64,000 nt of DNA from Dastarcus helophoroides (taxonomy: Eukaryota > Arthropoda > Insecta > Coleoptera > Bothrideridae): NCBI GenBank assembly GCA_028583605.1, contig CM053337.1, positions 26,336,162-26,400,161 of the forward strand, read 5' to 3'. Below, one piece after another: positions 9,006-22,185 of this stretch (the first letter of the stretch is position 1; each line of letters opens with the position of its first letter). The notes beneath the pieces are model-generated. The model was not told the origin of the DNA, did no database searches, and was given only the letters and a program-made list of their open reading frames with translations. The translations under genes and the position numbers were made by a program.

Positions 9006-10979
9006 GCCCGTACATCAGCGCAGCGTTACTGGATCATTTGCAGTGTTGACAGTCTTATTAGTTTCCTGCCATACCTCATATGGACCTAAATTTTCAAGTT
9101 TAATTTAAAATATGTAATATTTATGTAAAATTTCGCTTTCATATTTAACATTTTGTAATAATTGCTTTCTTAGAATTTTGTGTTTAGCTTCTAAATTAAA
9201 AACATTAAAAATATAAAACTTTTTTCTAAAAGTTTTCAGTACAATCCTAAAAAATATAATGCTTTTTAAAATTGTAATTTTAAGTGCAAAATTTTTTGGT
9301 TTTCTTTATGAAAACCAGTTTAAAGTAAAAAACTGAAATTTTTGGCAAATCTGTGGTTAGTTTTAAGACATATTCAAAACGTGGTTAGTTTTTCAAGTCG
9401 AAAATTCCCGAAACACCGTTAATAACATCTGACAAAAATTTAAAGAAAATATATACAAAAGTAACTGACCGATGAACTTCTTTAAGAACATAAATTAGTT
9501 TATTTCTAAATAATTACCTAAAATAGTGACAAAACATTTTAAGGTAGTTATTTGTTTATTAGAATGATAAAGAAAATAAAAGAGGTTTTTTATATTAATA
9601 TATTATTTATGACCAGCCACTATTTTGTCGTTCTTCTAAGCTGACAGAGAAGTTTTCAAGAATTATTCGAATCATTACCCTGAATTGCAGATATATGCTT
9701 TTCGAATAACTGTTTTGAATTCGGGTAATGACGCCAGGTTGACCAAGTATTGCTGTAAACATGATTCGCAGTGGCTGAATTTACGTCTAAGCTATGCAAG
9801 CTATAGCTTACGGTCCCCATTATCTTGGGGGCCACCAAAATAATCAAATTTTCGATATGTAGTGTTGCTTAGAAGAAGTTATAGGGGAAAAATAGTCCAT
9901 TTTTTTAAACCGTTAAGGCAACTTTTTTTTAAATGGGACCATTTATTCTTCGGGCAGTTTGATGACCATTTTTTTTGCTCCCTAAAAAGTTCGAACTAAT
10001 AAATTTAGTATAATATTTTAATATTCACTGTTGCCATATTTCAAATAGTTTAGCGACTCACCAAGTTTAAATCCAGCCATGAGAATCCGTCGAATATTCC
10101 TAAAAAAAAGTATGTAGTAGGTATATAAATCGAGACATCTAATTGTGAGTGACCATGAAATATTCCCTGTTTCTTATTTTGCGTAATTTCATTTAGTCTG
10201 CTATAATTTACGCATTAGGTAATTGAATTTTAATAAAAATGTACTGATATATCTGGTTTCAGAATACGATGGAAGCCGTTAAAAGATATTTTTAACCCAA
10301 CCAAATATTTATGCACCGATACATCTGCATTTTGTTGAATCCAAGATGCAATTTTTTGTTTGTTTTCCCCGATATGAGTACTTCATGGAGTTCCAGTTTG
10401 TTTTAAATCTATTCGGTCTTCTGAATTCTTGTACCCTTTGCTCAATCAAGCCTGAATCTGGAACTGCACATTCCACTTAATCCATTTCTAAGGGCACATA
10501 TACATAATTCCCTGGTTTATTACCCAGTAAGGGTAATGAAACGAAATCTTAAAAAGAGACGATCTAAGGAGGAATAAAATGTTAACTTTAAGTAGAAAAT
10601 TTTACGGAAGGATGATCAAAACACAGAAGGAGCTCGAAAATCCAGCGGTTCTTGTTTTGTGTTTGTGCTAATTAACATTTGCAGTACAGCACAAAGTTGC
10701 TGGTAGCAGGTGCGCCATGTAGACCTTGAAATAAATGGGCAAATAAATTCAAATTGTTTGATGATCTTCGTTATTAAATAATTTTATTAATATCCTTCTG
10801 TCTCTTAACGAACTGTATCGATTAATATTTTGAAAACTATACCTAATACTCGTAGTTAAACATTTTCAAAATATAGGTGGTGATGAACATCAGTGGAGCC
10901 AATCTAAAGAAAACAATTTTTTTTCTTCTTTCTGCTGTTTCAAATACGCGTATCCAGATATTCTAGATTCAATTAGTGC
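9006..10979. other. anonymous AT-rich DNA
   Basis: I see no gene, TIR pair or recognisable repeat in this stretch. Only short chance ORFs of about 60 codons occur. Confidence 0.4.
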
Positions 10980-11545
10980 TCATGATTGTAATGCGCCAAG
11001 GGCCTTGGGCGAGTATATTTCAGGAAGCGGCGATCCAGATGATTAACGACGCCGAAATACAAATGTTTTAATCATTGTGTCCTTAGTAGAGTCCGAGCCA
11101 TTATACGGTAATAGTGGGCTTTGACAATATCGAGGGCGATTTTTCATCCTAAATCTGAGCGCCTGTCACGCATCTTTACATCTCTCTGGCTCGTTTGTAT
11201 GATAGATGGTCGTGATCAACACAGTTTCACTTGCCTGAAACTGGAAAAGACCTCCACACTCGATACATAACAAACGGCGGCACACACCATTAGCCGGCGC
11301 AAAGTTTTTTGATGACGTTACATCCGCTGGCAATAATCAACACATTTGTCTCGGTTCCGTCGAAAAAAAAAAGTGCCATTTGTTTACAAAAGAAATGGGG
11401 CGCTTTCAAAACAAACCCTTTGCACGAGGCTTTTGTTTCAACAAAATTCTTTATGCATAGGCCTCATTTGTGGGATAATTGATGAAAGGATTGCAGTACA
11501 GTTGGTCCGCGATAAACCATTTTAATTCTCACCAACTCGATATTG
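10980..11545. other. locally GC-richer unique DNA
   Basis: Base composition is clearly more balanced than in the flanks, and homopolymer runs are few apart from an A-run near 11370. No ORF or repeat explains it. It could be a conserved noncoding segment or old unique sequence; only comparison with relatives would tell. Confidence 0.3.
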
Positions 11546-11869
11546 AAATCTCTTGAATACCCTTAAAATCAGATCAAACCCAGCATATTAATATATTTTA
11601 GTTTTAATTATTTTTTATGCGTATCATGCCTCTTTGCAAAATTTAATGTAGGTAAACTATCTAAATTGTTTGCGATAAATTGGTTCTTTATAGGACGAAG
11701 GGATCTGTTAAGAAAGAATTTTTCGGAAGAAAAATATATGTAAATTTTTGTACAAGGTCTTTCAACAAAAACTTGACCCAACTTATAATTAGAAAACCGA
11801 AATATATTTTAAAATTGGCCGAGTCAGTTTGGGTTTTTAGTGGAACCATCTTTAACCAATTTTAGTGAA

Positions 11870-13190
11870 AAGCTGAAAGTGTCAAAAAATCTAAAATTTA
11901 GAAAAGAATAGTCAAAATTAGAACATTATTGACATTTTTAAAGAGTCATTAATTAAAAAAAGTTAATATTTTGAAAAGATCAAAAAACTTGAAATAAAAA
12001 TTTTAAATTTGAAATACGTCAAAGTTTTTGTAAACAGTTTTTAAAAAGGTTAGGTTTTTAAAAAGGGGTTGGGATTTTTAAAGAATTCGAAACCTTTGAG
12101 TGAAAATTAGGTAGTACAGTTCGTCTTTTTTAAAGATTTGGAAAAACTATTAAATACAATAAAAAAAATTAAAATGGCAAAAGTTTTTGGAGATTAAAGA
12201 TGAAAAATGGTGAAATTTTCAAACGAAATGAAATTTTGAAAAATGAAATTTCTAAATAATTTCAAAATTTTGAGAAAAGGCGAAATATTCAAAAACTTAA
12301 AATTTTTGGAAAACCCAAATTTTGAAAAAGGTTTTATTAAAAAGAAGTTAAAATCTTGAAAAATTAAAATTCTGGTAAAATTTGAAATTTCCCTAAAAAG
12401 GTAGAATTTTCAGGAAAGTTAAAATTTTTAAAAAAGATCAAATATTTTGATAAATCGTATTAAAAAAAATAACTGGAAATTAAAAAAACGCAAATTTGCA
12501 TAAAACGTAAAAAATTTGAAATTTTGCAAATGGTCGACAATTCCAAAAAAAAAGAAAATATTTTGCGATCCAAAAAATTACAATTTTTAAGAAAATTTTG
12601 AAGTGGACCAATTTTTCAAAAAATTAATTATGAAAGACGGAAGATTTTCAAAAAAGTCGAAATTTTGAAAGAAAAGTCGACGATTTAAAAAAATTTAAAA
12701 TTTGAAGAAATAAGAAATTCAAAAAAAAAAATTAAACTTTTAAAGACCTCGGGATATAAAACTTTAAATTTTCGGAAAGGTTAAAATTTTGCAGAAAGTC
12801 GAAATAAAAGAAATTGAAAGTTTGAGAAAAAACATTGACATGGTGTAAAATTATTAATATTCAAAAAAGATTCAAAATTAAAAAAGATAACCAAAATTTG
12901 AAAAAAGACCAATCGTTTTCAAAAAAACCTCGGCTCTGGAAAGAAAGTCAAAAAATGATCGAAGTATTCAAAAAACATTAAAAAGGTTATAAAAAGTGGA
13001 AATTTGGAAAAATCTTAAAACAACTAAAAAATTAAAATTATTAAAAATGTCGTAATTTTGAAGAGAGTCGAAATAATAAAAAAAGGTGATATTTAAAAAT
13101 ATCAAGCTTCAAAAATACATCAACATTTAAAAAAAAATTACTTTCAAAAGGGTTGAAAATTAAAAAAATATGATATGATGCTTTCTAAGT
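11870..13190. repeat. A-rich degenerate repeat field
   Basis: Short words such as AAAATTTTGAAAAA and GTCGAAAT(T) recur many times with drifted spacing, with A greatly exceeding T on the plus strand. It looks like the reverse complement of the T-rich fields at 49-53 kb and 55-64 kb. No coding is present. Confidence 0.5.
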
Positions 13191-13194
13191 TTCT

Positions 13195-14480
13195 CTAACT
13201 TAATTTTTTGCAGCATTAATGTGGGCGATTAGAATTAACTACGATGAGTCATGACTCTTGATCTAGGTTGAAAAGTAAAATGCAACCGAAAAAATTTTCT
13301 ATCCCTTAAAAACCACTTATTTTATGTGTATTGTATTTAGAAAATTAAACAGATTCCAAAAATTTAATAATATGCAGGGTGTTCTACTTAAAAATCTAAA
13401 GTTTGGTTTTAGCCAAAATGGCAGCAGGTGGAATGTCATTTTTATGTCACAATTTGACATTTTATAAGTACATCAAGTATAGCAAGCCTGAAATTTTTAT
13501 TTTCAAAGATAAAAAAAAATATGGGATGTACCATGATCCTGTTACACATGGTATATCAAACTGATCAAAAAGTCAAAAATTAAAAGGAACTGACATTTTC
13601 AAAAATTCTAATTCAACAAAAATTCCAAAGTTGAAAATGGAGTCGAAATTTCCTACATCAAATATTTCAATAATTTTCGAAAAACCCAACAAGTTTTGGA
13701 CACAAGTCGAATATTAAAAAAGTTTTAATTCAAACGGGTTAAAGTTTTAAAAAAAATTTAAATACGAAAAATGTTCAAGATTTTTAAAAAAGATCGAAAG
13801 GTTGGTGCTTAAATTGAAAGGCCATCAACTTTGTTATGATTTTTTATTTGTTAAATTCTTCGATCTATGGGGTTTTGTTTATACAAGCAAAATAGAGTTT
13901 TGTACCCCCACTTTAAAAAGTGCCCTTTTCTTGATGAAGCATAAACGAAGTTAAAGAGTTGCACAGATTTATAAAATAGAGTCTGGAGCCATGATAGTTT
14001 CCAGTTGTATATTTCAAAAAACGATAATTTTCGACATCCAGATTGATGACATTTTTGCAAGTAAAATTTTATGACCGATTTAACACCTTTAGGAAAGAAG
14101 TTTAAGTGACAATAGTAAATTTTTCAGCTGCATCGTCGGTTGATAGATCAGCTATATTATTTATTAAGTAAGAAATTCCACAAACACAGTCAGGAATCTT
14201 ACAAAACCTTAGGCAAACTTCACCAGCGGTTTGAATTTTACCAACACATAATTTGTATACATTTGCAGCCTCGTTTATTTTGAAACCTACTTTTAAAAGT
14301 GTTAGTTTTCAAAATTCCTTAGCTTTTGATTATCACAATACCGGAGTGTGTGGTAATCCTCTTGGAAAACTCCTATCAAAGAAGAGCTGCACGACAAAAC
14401 ATTCCCTTTTAAAATGGAACTTGTAGGGGAAATATACAAAACCGGCTTATATGTGGCAAAATTCAAACAAAAATCGACTT
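13195..14480. other. anonymous DNA with a small transposon-end fragment
   Basis: Near 13375 a stretch starting GCAGGGTGTTCTACTTAA resembles the ACAGGGTGTCC ends of the foldback element at 56.7 kb. No partner end was found. The rest is AT-rich without genes. Confidence 0.35.
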
Positions 14481-14489
14481 ATTTCAGAA

Positions 14490-14695
14490 ATTTTTGCGAA
14501 AAAATTTTGTCTCAGTTTTATTACACTTTGAAATACAAAAATTGTCCCCTGAAACCAAGAAAAATTATCAAACACAATAAACGTTGCTCTAACGCGTTTC
14601 GACAGCCAAGTTGTCATCTTCAGAGAGATACTCTGTATTTCAATTTTTTAGGATAACCAAGGACCAGTCCGTTTCACAAAAAAAAATATTGCACT
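14490..14695 (-). repeat. dispersed repeat with hammerhead-like hairpin, copy 1
   Basis: This is one of four copies of a repeat (others at 36.3, 44.7 and 51.3 kb). On the minus strand it has a segment near ACTGGTCCTTGG, the hairpin, then a TTGTGTTT stretch and CTTGGTTTCAGGGGACAA. The flank near ACCAAGGACCAGTCC is shared by all copies. Confidence 0.75.
14586..14630 (-). ncRNA. hammerhead-like fold, copy 1
   Basis: Minus strand: CTGAAGA core, a single extra T, stem II GACAAC/GCTGTC (one mismatch), GAAAC, palindromic ACGCGT as stem III, T at the cleavage position, and a 4-bp stem I (TCTCT before the core against AGAGC after). It differs from a canonical hammerhead by the extra base after A9. 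Compared with the 51.3-kb copy, stem II shows a T-A to C-G compensatory change. Confidence 0.4.
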
Positions 14696-14699
14696 GATT

Positions 14700-16637
14700 C
14701 CATTAAAAATATTAGTCAGGTATTTTACAGTGAAGCAGTTAAATAAGCTAAAATTGAAAAGACTTTTTGCAGCCATATTTTCAGCTTTCCTTTGGTTTAT
14801 GAGTATAGTACATTGGCTTTATACTTTTGTAAGTTATAGTCATTAGTTCTCATTTGTATCCACCATTTAATATAGCAATCTTATAATTATGGGGGTATAA
14901 TTTAAAATGTTTTCACTCCTAACTTTACTTTTTATAAAAGCTTTGGCTCAAAATTCTCGTTTAATTACATTATCTTGAAGTTAGCTTACCTGGTGAAAAA
15001 ACTGCGCGAAAAGTGTAAAGATGAAAAATGAGCAGTCAAATGGGCAAAAATTAAAGGTACCCCTTATTTCTAATGAACAGTTTATTTTCGTGTGCTAAAA
15101 TTGAAGCTCTGAAAAACGTCTTACTTTATACAAAACGACATAATTCAAATTATTTTCAGCGTCCAAACGCATGAGAGATGGGCCGGTAATTAATTGAAAT
15201 ATTCCCCTGAATGTTTTAATATTGAAGTCATAAAGCGAAAATAATTTTGCCTCTTTGACATTTAAAAAGTAATTATAGTAATGGACTTGTAGTTTTTTAT
15301 GATTCAAATGTGCCCGATGCTTTAATTAGAGCTATCTGTTTGCTGCATATAAAGTGCGTAACATCTGTCCAGCTCTCACAATTGCTCCATCGCCCCATTT
15401 GTCAGTTAGAGCCGGGGATAATTTATGTAAACGACTGAGGAAAAAATCCATATACACAAATGAGAGCCTGAATGTGAAATCATAAAACAAAAGTGGACTT
15501 TTGTCTTTGAGAACATATATTGACGCTGCGTTGGAACAGTAAATTAAAAGCCTTTATAAATGTAGCCACTGAAGCGAGTAAAAATGCCCTGAGAATTATA
15601 AAGTAACGATAATTCATGTCTACCGATACTCTTGATATACGAAACGTATTAAAGCATTGTTAACCTGGTCGCAATATTCCACACCCAGTAATTAGTCAAA
15701 TTTTGAAGAAAAAATTGATCTTTTTAGAAACTTGGAACTTTTTTTGGAACAGTGTGTTTTTGGTAAGATTTACTGTTTGAATCTGAAATTTTGGGACAAA
15801 TCCTAAACTGTTAGTTGAAAGTTGTAGAAAAAATATTAGATTCTGAATTGACAAGTCTAAATAAAGTGCAGCTAATATAAGAGAAATCATAAAATATTCT
15901 CTTTACATGTAAAGGACATTTTGTTCAATTTAAACTTGAAAAAAATTTAGCTTTGTACAAATTTAAAACTTGTTTTTTGAATAACTGACTTTTTGGTAAA
16001 ACTCATAAATTAATTTAATTGTTTGAATCTAAAATTTTGAGGCGAATCCCAAAGGGTTGAGGTTAAAGTGGAAAGTTCGAAAATAAATAAAGATCTTGAA
16101 ATTACAGGCTTAATAAAGCGCAGCTAATACAAGAAAAATCGTATAATATTTTATATATGTGAAGGATATTTTCTGCAATTTATATTAAATTCCATCATAC
16201 CAAATATAGATTTATTCGAGTTTTAAAGACAGTTGTCTTGCTAAAGACGACTGCCTTACATACGAAAATCATATGTGGTAGGAAGGAATTTAATATTATT
16301 TGTTTATTTGTGATACACCCACCGATCCATAAGACGGAACCTAAACGTACTTATTAAATTCAACAAAGCATTTATGAAGGTAGGATTCCATTAGGAAGTA
16401 AAAATAAAGCTTATTTTTTCGTAACATTTATTATTTACCTTAAAAGTTAAATTTAGCTTTATGCACAGTTACTTATTGTGTTTTTATTTTGCATTTATGT
16501 TACTTAGGATGTGAACGTATTATTAATTTCCAATAATAATTTTAGCATTGTTAATTAAATACGGTTGTAGTTTAAAACTTGAAGTTTAAAGAAAATCCCA
16601 AATGTTGAATTTTAAAATTTTTTTTAAATTTCATATT
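14700..16637. other. anonymous DNA
   Basis: No gene is supported. The part 15330-15560 is less AT-rich and free of long homopolymers, similar in character to 10980-11545. The stretch 15690-16140 contains two related copies of a roughly 300-bp AT-rich unit sharing a TAATA(T/C)AAGA(G/A)AAATC stretch. Confidence 0.35.
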
Positions 16638-16639
16638 TA

Positions 16640-17515
16640 GGGGAGACTGGGGTATTCTGGATCACGGGAGTTGCGGACCAGCTTCATATTTTTTTCTCTA
16701 GTAGTGGTTGATAGCTACAAATAACTGTCGTCAGCTCGCCTCATGTTAGGCTCATTTTCCCTTTAGTAATCGACTTGTGTACAAGTATCGTTACCTCGCT
16801 TCGATACCAAATAGAAATGAGAATTTTTTTTTTTTTCACTTTGGAGTTTCCTCTAATTTGACCACATTTTTCGAGAACCAACTTGGGTAAATATCCTCAT
16901 AATATTCGCAAAACCTTAGCTCTTCGATAGGAACATGAAGTTTTGCATGAAGTTTGTTCTGTGTTACTCATATGCTGCCATATTGTAAAAAATGACCTTC
17001 GGGGAATTACGGACCACTTTTGTGGTGGAATTATAGATCACCAAATTCTTTACATTTCACAAGCTAATTTCGTGTATTTGATGCATATAAGTGATTATTT
17101 GTGCAAATTTTCAGCACAGCATTATTTTTCGGCAATTTCTAATAGTTTTTTGAGACACAATAATAATTTTGTTTCGAACTGTTTTTCATTGCCATTTCCC
17201 ACGCCACTTCACTTTGTTTCTCTTTCATAATAAATCTTCTGCCATTCTGAATCAAAAACAAGAAGGTGTTCCATTTTTAATTGATTTACAAAGTGGTAAC
17301 TAATTTCCCTACATTTTTCAAAATCTCAAAAATGTAATTTTTGCGCCAACTGATATAAGTTGTATAATTTAATACAATTTAACCAAACTGATGCGATCCA
17401 AAGAGCGGTTATTAGTTATACTACAAATTTAAGCTTTGAAATTTTCAGAAAAAAATATTTTTTTGCCAGTTATTTGCCAACATAAAAAGGCGGTCCACAA
17501 TACCCCAGTCTCCCC
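16640..17515. mobile_element. TA-flanked MITE with GGGGAGACTGGGG ends
   Basis: Ends read GGGGAGACTGGGGTATT inward on both sides, flanked by TA at 16638-16639 and 17516-17517. Words like GCGGACCA and ACGGACCAC recur inside near the ends, as in the subterminal repeats of the pogo-like element. TA duplication and G-rich ends fit a nonautonomous Tc1/mariner-pogo relative. The interior has no transposase. Confidence 0.8.
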
Positions 17516-17519
17516 TATA

Positions 17520-18300
17520 TAATTTTATTTTCATTTGTAGAACTTTTTCAATATATACATAGAATAAAAATATTATCACGTTTTTCATTAAAATGATTTT
17601 TAATAAGAATTCAAATTGAAAGAGGCAAATTTTATAAAACAAATTCTGATACTTTTTAAATTAAAAGAAAAATTGGAAATAATTTCAAAACAGTCTTTCC
17701 CTACATTTAGAATTCTTTCTTTTAATATGTCAAGACTTTTTTGACACTATATCAAATGTTTTGACTTTGCTCTTCAATCTTATCCAATCCTTTTTCAAAA
17801 AATTTAGCGAAGATTTCAATTATTTTAAATACTTTGACTTTTAAAACTTCTGGTTGAAATTGGGAAAATTTGACTTTCCATTGGAAATTTCGAGATTCAA
17901 ATTTTAGCATTACCATTTTAAAATCGACAATTTAGAATCCAACACAATATTTTTTTTTTGTTAGAATTTTTAATTGAAATTTTACATTGGCTAAAGGTTT
18001 TTATTCCATAATAAGTAAAAATTTTAATTGTAAATATAAAATTTTGATTTCTGTTTAAAAATCTGAAACTCGTCATTCCGATTTTATATTGAGAATTATA
18101 TTTTAAATTTTTGGAGAATTCTGCTTACAAAAATGTTCAACTATCGAATTGAAACTCCAAAATTTTACATTTATCTCAAATACTTGACATTTTTATATCT
18201 AAATATAACCTTAAAAAAGATAAGTTTTGACTATGCTTTTAAAAAAAGATCGAGTTTTCGATTTTGATATTTGGTTTTTTGTCGATATCTCAATTTTAGC
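17520..18300. repeat. T-rich degenerate repeat field
   Basis: Recurrent TTTTAAAATTT and TTGACTTT words with no coding, like the fields on the right side of the window. Confidence 0.4.
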
Positions 18301-18310
18301 CTAGAGAAAA

Positions 18311-19918
18311 CTTTATTTATTTATTTAATTACGCCAATTCACATTTTACATATACAATATAATTAACATATAGAATATTTAAATATAAAGACAGAGTTAT
18401 TTATATTATTAACAAAGGATTCTACACCATCCTGCACATGTGGAAGTGGAAACTATGCAAGATCATTGCACGATAAACTTTTTGATGTTCGGTGAGAACG
18501 ACGAGAGGGATACTGCAAAGAAGTTTATAATAGTGAAGTGTTGGTCTAACAATCTGACTATTCTATTTCTTGGTCTATAGTAGATATAATTTTAACTAGG
18601 CTGATAACAGCCTTCTAGATTTTAGCTTAGCCTTTGGACAGATAAAACCGAAATCAGCTACAATTTCTGGCGAGTCGGTTACTCCGATGATGACTTTAAA
18701 AAATAAAGACAAGTTGGTAGCTTGTCTATGACTAATTAAGGTACTGAGCTTACATTGTTGACAAATATCATTGACACTGTTTACATTTACAGAGCTGTTA
18801 CTGTAGTAGCGCAAGCATTTATTACAACATTTTCGTTGAATTTTCTATGTACGACTAATGTCTTGTTCTGTATGTGGAGACCAGACAACTGGTTCATAAT
18901 TTAGTATGGCTGCTACAAAAGCTGAGAAAAAAATGTATCAAAGTTTTAGTTTCTCTGAATTCTTTGTTTGCTTTACTTATAAAACCAAGATTTTGATGGG
19001 CATCAAGTTTTATTCTATTAATATGCCTGGAGAAAATTAATTTGACATTTATCATCACACCAAGATCTCTTACTGTTTTAACTGTTTGCACAACTTAGCC
19101 GTCGAGTTGATGGAATGTGGCAGTTGGTTGTAAGATCGGAGGCATTGTGCATTTTTTTGTATTTGATGACAGCTTAATCTTCACATACAAATTCTCAGTT
19201 TCATGTATATCTTTCTGGAAGCTATGTAATTCTTGTACTTTACTAGCTTTTCTATAAATCCTCATATCATCTGTGTTAATATTTTGATATGAATATATCA
19301 GCAATATTAATTTATACAAATACCCAAAAAGATTGGTTCTAGATGCGAACCTTGTGAGACTTTAGATGCAACATTAAATTCGTTTAATAAATGACCCTTA
19401 ACACGCACTCGCAGTCGTCTGTGGGAAAGGTACGAGCGCAGCCCTTCTAGGGTTTTAGGTCGTTCACCATACCGATTCATTGTTTTTAGCAGAATTTTAT
19501 GATCCACCCTGTCAAAAACCTTGCTAAAGTCCGTATATAGCGCGTGTTCTTCCTTTTTTTTGCCCACTCAGTTTAGTATGTAGTTAACATAGCCATATAG
19601 GTTGGTGGCTATAAATCTACCATTAACAAAGCCGTGCTGTCTAGTTACTATTATATTTTCAAAGGTGAAGGTCATTTGCGGTCAAACTATTTTTGGCAGA
19701 AGTTTAGTTAGCGATGACTAAATAGATATTGACCTATAGTTGATCACATTAGATTTATCATCAGATTTATGAATGGGGTTGATCTAGTACAATTTCCAGG
19801 CTGTCGTCTCTAGGAATTTGCTAAATATATATGTGTAATTGATTCACAAAAACACATAACACATCTTTTTAGACAAATATTAAGTATTCCATCAGGTCCA
19901 ATACTTTTATTTACTTTC
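18311..19918 (-). mobile_element. Jockey-like LINE, 3' half (minus strand)
   Basis: On the minus strand RT motifs run from about 19918 leftwards: LKVNKSIGPDGI, then ALYTDFSKVFDRVDHK, then a region matching the GVPQGS..GPI motif, then DLGVMINVKLIFSRHI in the thumb. It ends in a (TAAA)n-type tail at 18311-18330, as LINE 3' ends do. Its 5' part lies at 24890-25650, displaced by a nested plus-strand LINE. Confidence 0.85.
18894..19918 (-). pseudogene. Jockey-like reverse transcriptase, broken
   Basis: Three frame pieces (19918-19695, 19567-19307, 19319-18894) together cover a LINE RT domain from the opening NKSxGPDGI motif to the thumb. The YADD box is degraded to a YSYQNINTDDM-like stretch. LRSYLSHRRLRVRVKGHL precedes the PQGS-like motif. 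Several frameshifts make it inactive. Confidence 0.8.
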
Positions 19919-20099
19919 AGTAAGAACAAGAAGACGCGAAAAAGGAAGAAGAAGAAAAAAATCAGGTTTGGGAAAGTCTAGATCACGAATATGAAAGACT
20001 ATCAAAAAGAGATATTAGGATTATACATGAGAGATATTGATGCAAAAATTGGGAAAAAAGAAATATGCATAGTGGTGGTAAGAAAACACAAAAAGCATC

Positions 20100-20293
20100 A
20101 AGAAATAAAACAATAATAAAGAAAGAATAATAACTGTTACGATGGATAAACAGATGGTAATAAGAAGTACCCAACTAGGACGAAAAGAGATACATAAAGG
20201 CACATGGGTATCCCCAGGCCATAAAACGATAAGCCACATAGATCATGTAATAGTAGAAAGGAAAGATATAGAGTATATAACCAACACATGGAG
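20100..20293 (+). pseudogene. LINE endonuclease C-terminal fragment
   Basis: The frame contains HKGTWVSPGHKTISHIDHVI followed by VERKDIEYI, the GTW.SP....IDHVLV motif of APE-type LINE endonucleases. It is cut at about 20295 by the next LINE and resumes near 22180 with the SDH motif (CNSDHFLIKLTC). Confidence 0.75.
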
Positions 20294-20295
20294 TA

Positions 20296-22185
20296 TTTTT
20301 TTTCTTACAGTGCCTATTCGCTCCGAATGTTAACGACAAGCATGGCTATTCTTACTTTATTGGTAGCTGCGCGAAACAGTCCAGTTGTGGTCATATTAAA
20401 CCATTTTCTTAAATTCTGAAGCCATGAGATTCGTCTTCGTCGTGGTCCTCTCTTACCGCACACTTTCCCTTGCAGTATTAGTTAGGGATTGCCATATCGT
20501 TGTTCGTTTCTCATAATATGGCGCAGGTATTCCAATTTGCGTTTCTTAATTGTAGCGGTAATTTCGCATTCCTTCCCTATTCTGCGTAGGACTTCGTTAT
20601 TCGTGACATGGTTGATCCACAAGATTTTTAGGATGTGTCTATAACACTACATCTCAAACCCTTCAAGTTTTTTCAATGACACTTCGGAGAGTGTCCAAGC
20701 CTCCGTTTCGTAAAGCGAAACTGGAAAAATATAACATTTGGGTACAAGGATCTTGGTTTTCAGCGTCAGGTCATGACTTCTGGAGACAGTACTCATTTTT
20801 ATAAATGCTGTTCTAGCTTTTGCTATACGTTGTTTTATTTCCAGTGACTAGTTACATTAGTGCCAAGGTACGTATAGCTTTTAGCCCTTTTAATTGGTTG
20901 TTGGTTGATTATCAGTTGTGTATTCAGGATTATGCGTTTACTGATAACCAAGGATTTCGTCTTTTTTGTATTTAGGTCTAATCCACAGCGCTGGCTGATT
21001 TCGTTTATCCGCGTCATTAATGTTTGTATTCCTTCCATACTGCCTGCGAATACTACTGCGTCGTCCTCTTACCTAATGTTATTTAAGAGTTGATTAGTAT
21101 GCCTTCATCACATCCTTCTAAGGCTTGTTTGAAGATAGGTTCAAAGTATACATTAAACAGCATGGGGTATAATATACATCCCTGTCCTACTTAGCGCTCT
21201 ATTGAGACTGCTTCTATCAGTAGGTTGTCCACTCCAGCACTTGAATTGCAAAAAGTGCCTCTCTTGTGCCCAGGGCATCACGAAACCCAAATTGTGTGCG
21301 TGTTATATGTTCTTCGCATTTCTTGTATAATCTCTTGTGGATGATTTTTAGAAAGGTTTTAAGTAGGTGACTCATAAGACTTATAATTCTATGTTCATCA
21401 AATTTTTTGCATTTGATTTTTTTTGGTATAGTCGCAAATGTCGCTTTGGGGAATTATTCCAGTATTGTAAATATTATTGAATATTCTTGTGAGCCATTTT
21501 ATTCCACTGCCATCCATCAACTTTAGGAATTCTAAATAAAAGTTATCAGGCCCTGTTGTTTTGCCGTCTTTGGTTCCTGTATAGTTCTTACCTCTTCAGC
21601 TGTAAATACAGGCCCAGTTAGGCAATCTGTTTTATTTGTGTTGTTTCTTTCATCCCTAAATGTTTGTTCCACATATTTCACCCAAATATCTCTTTTCTGT
21701 TCTACTTCTATTATTAAGTTTCCATGAGTATCGGTCAGACGTCCAACCTGTTTAGGTTTATATAGGCTTGCCGCCTGCTTGATTTTTTTGTGAAGGTTAA
21801 ACAGGTCATGTTTTTGTTGTAGTAATTGAATTTCTGTGCATTTATCCCTCAATCATTCACTTTTTGCCATTCTAATAGCATATTTAATTTCTTTGTCTAT
21901 TTTTTTGTATTTTGCTATATCTCTGTTTTTAACCTTTCGCCTGTCTTCTATGTCTAAGTTTCTTTGGTTATCCACTCTTTCTTCTTTATTTCTTTTGGTT
22001 TTAGATACTTGTCGAGTATGTCTAGAGTTATTGTGTGTAGTTTTCCAAGTTCTTCTTCTGTATTACCAATATCGTCTTCGGTATTTACTGTTGTGCATTT
22101 TGTTTTATTTGTTTGTTTTTTAGTTGTCTTATGTCCTGGTTTTTTTTGTTCGCTCAATTTTTTTCAACTTAATACAGAATATGAG
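20296..22185 (-). mobile_element. minus-strand LINE nested in the plus-strand LINE
   Basis: It has a T-run on the plus strand at its left edge (about 20295-20303), the expected poly(A) tail of a minus-strand LINE. Minus-strand frames give a pre-RT linker (22157-21954, 21852-21532), then LDLNTKKTKSLVISKRI, then YTYLGTNVTSHW, then a C-terminal part with degraded GRRRISWLQNLRKWF-like motifs down to 20310. The insertion point falls between the two endonuclease halves of the host LINE. Confidence 0.82.
20310..21852 (-). pseudogene. LINE reverse transcriptase and C-terminus, broken
   Basis: Minus-strand pieces cover the linker (TDTHGNLIIEVEQKRDIW), part of the RT with the KKTK..VISK and YLG motifs after the palm, and a tail resembling IMRNEQRYGNP..LQGKV..KRGPGRRR. 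Frameshifts separate the pieces. Confidence 0.7.

Noticed and set aside
14414..14656. 80-codon open frame over the hammerhead-like repeat
   Set aside because: It runs through the dispersed repeat; other copies of that repeat are not open in the frame.
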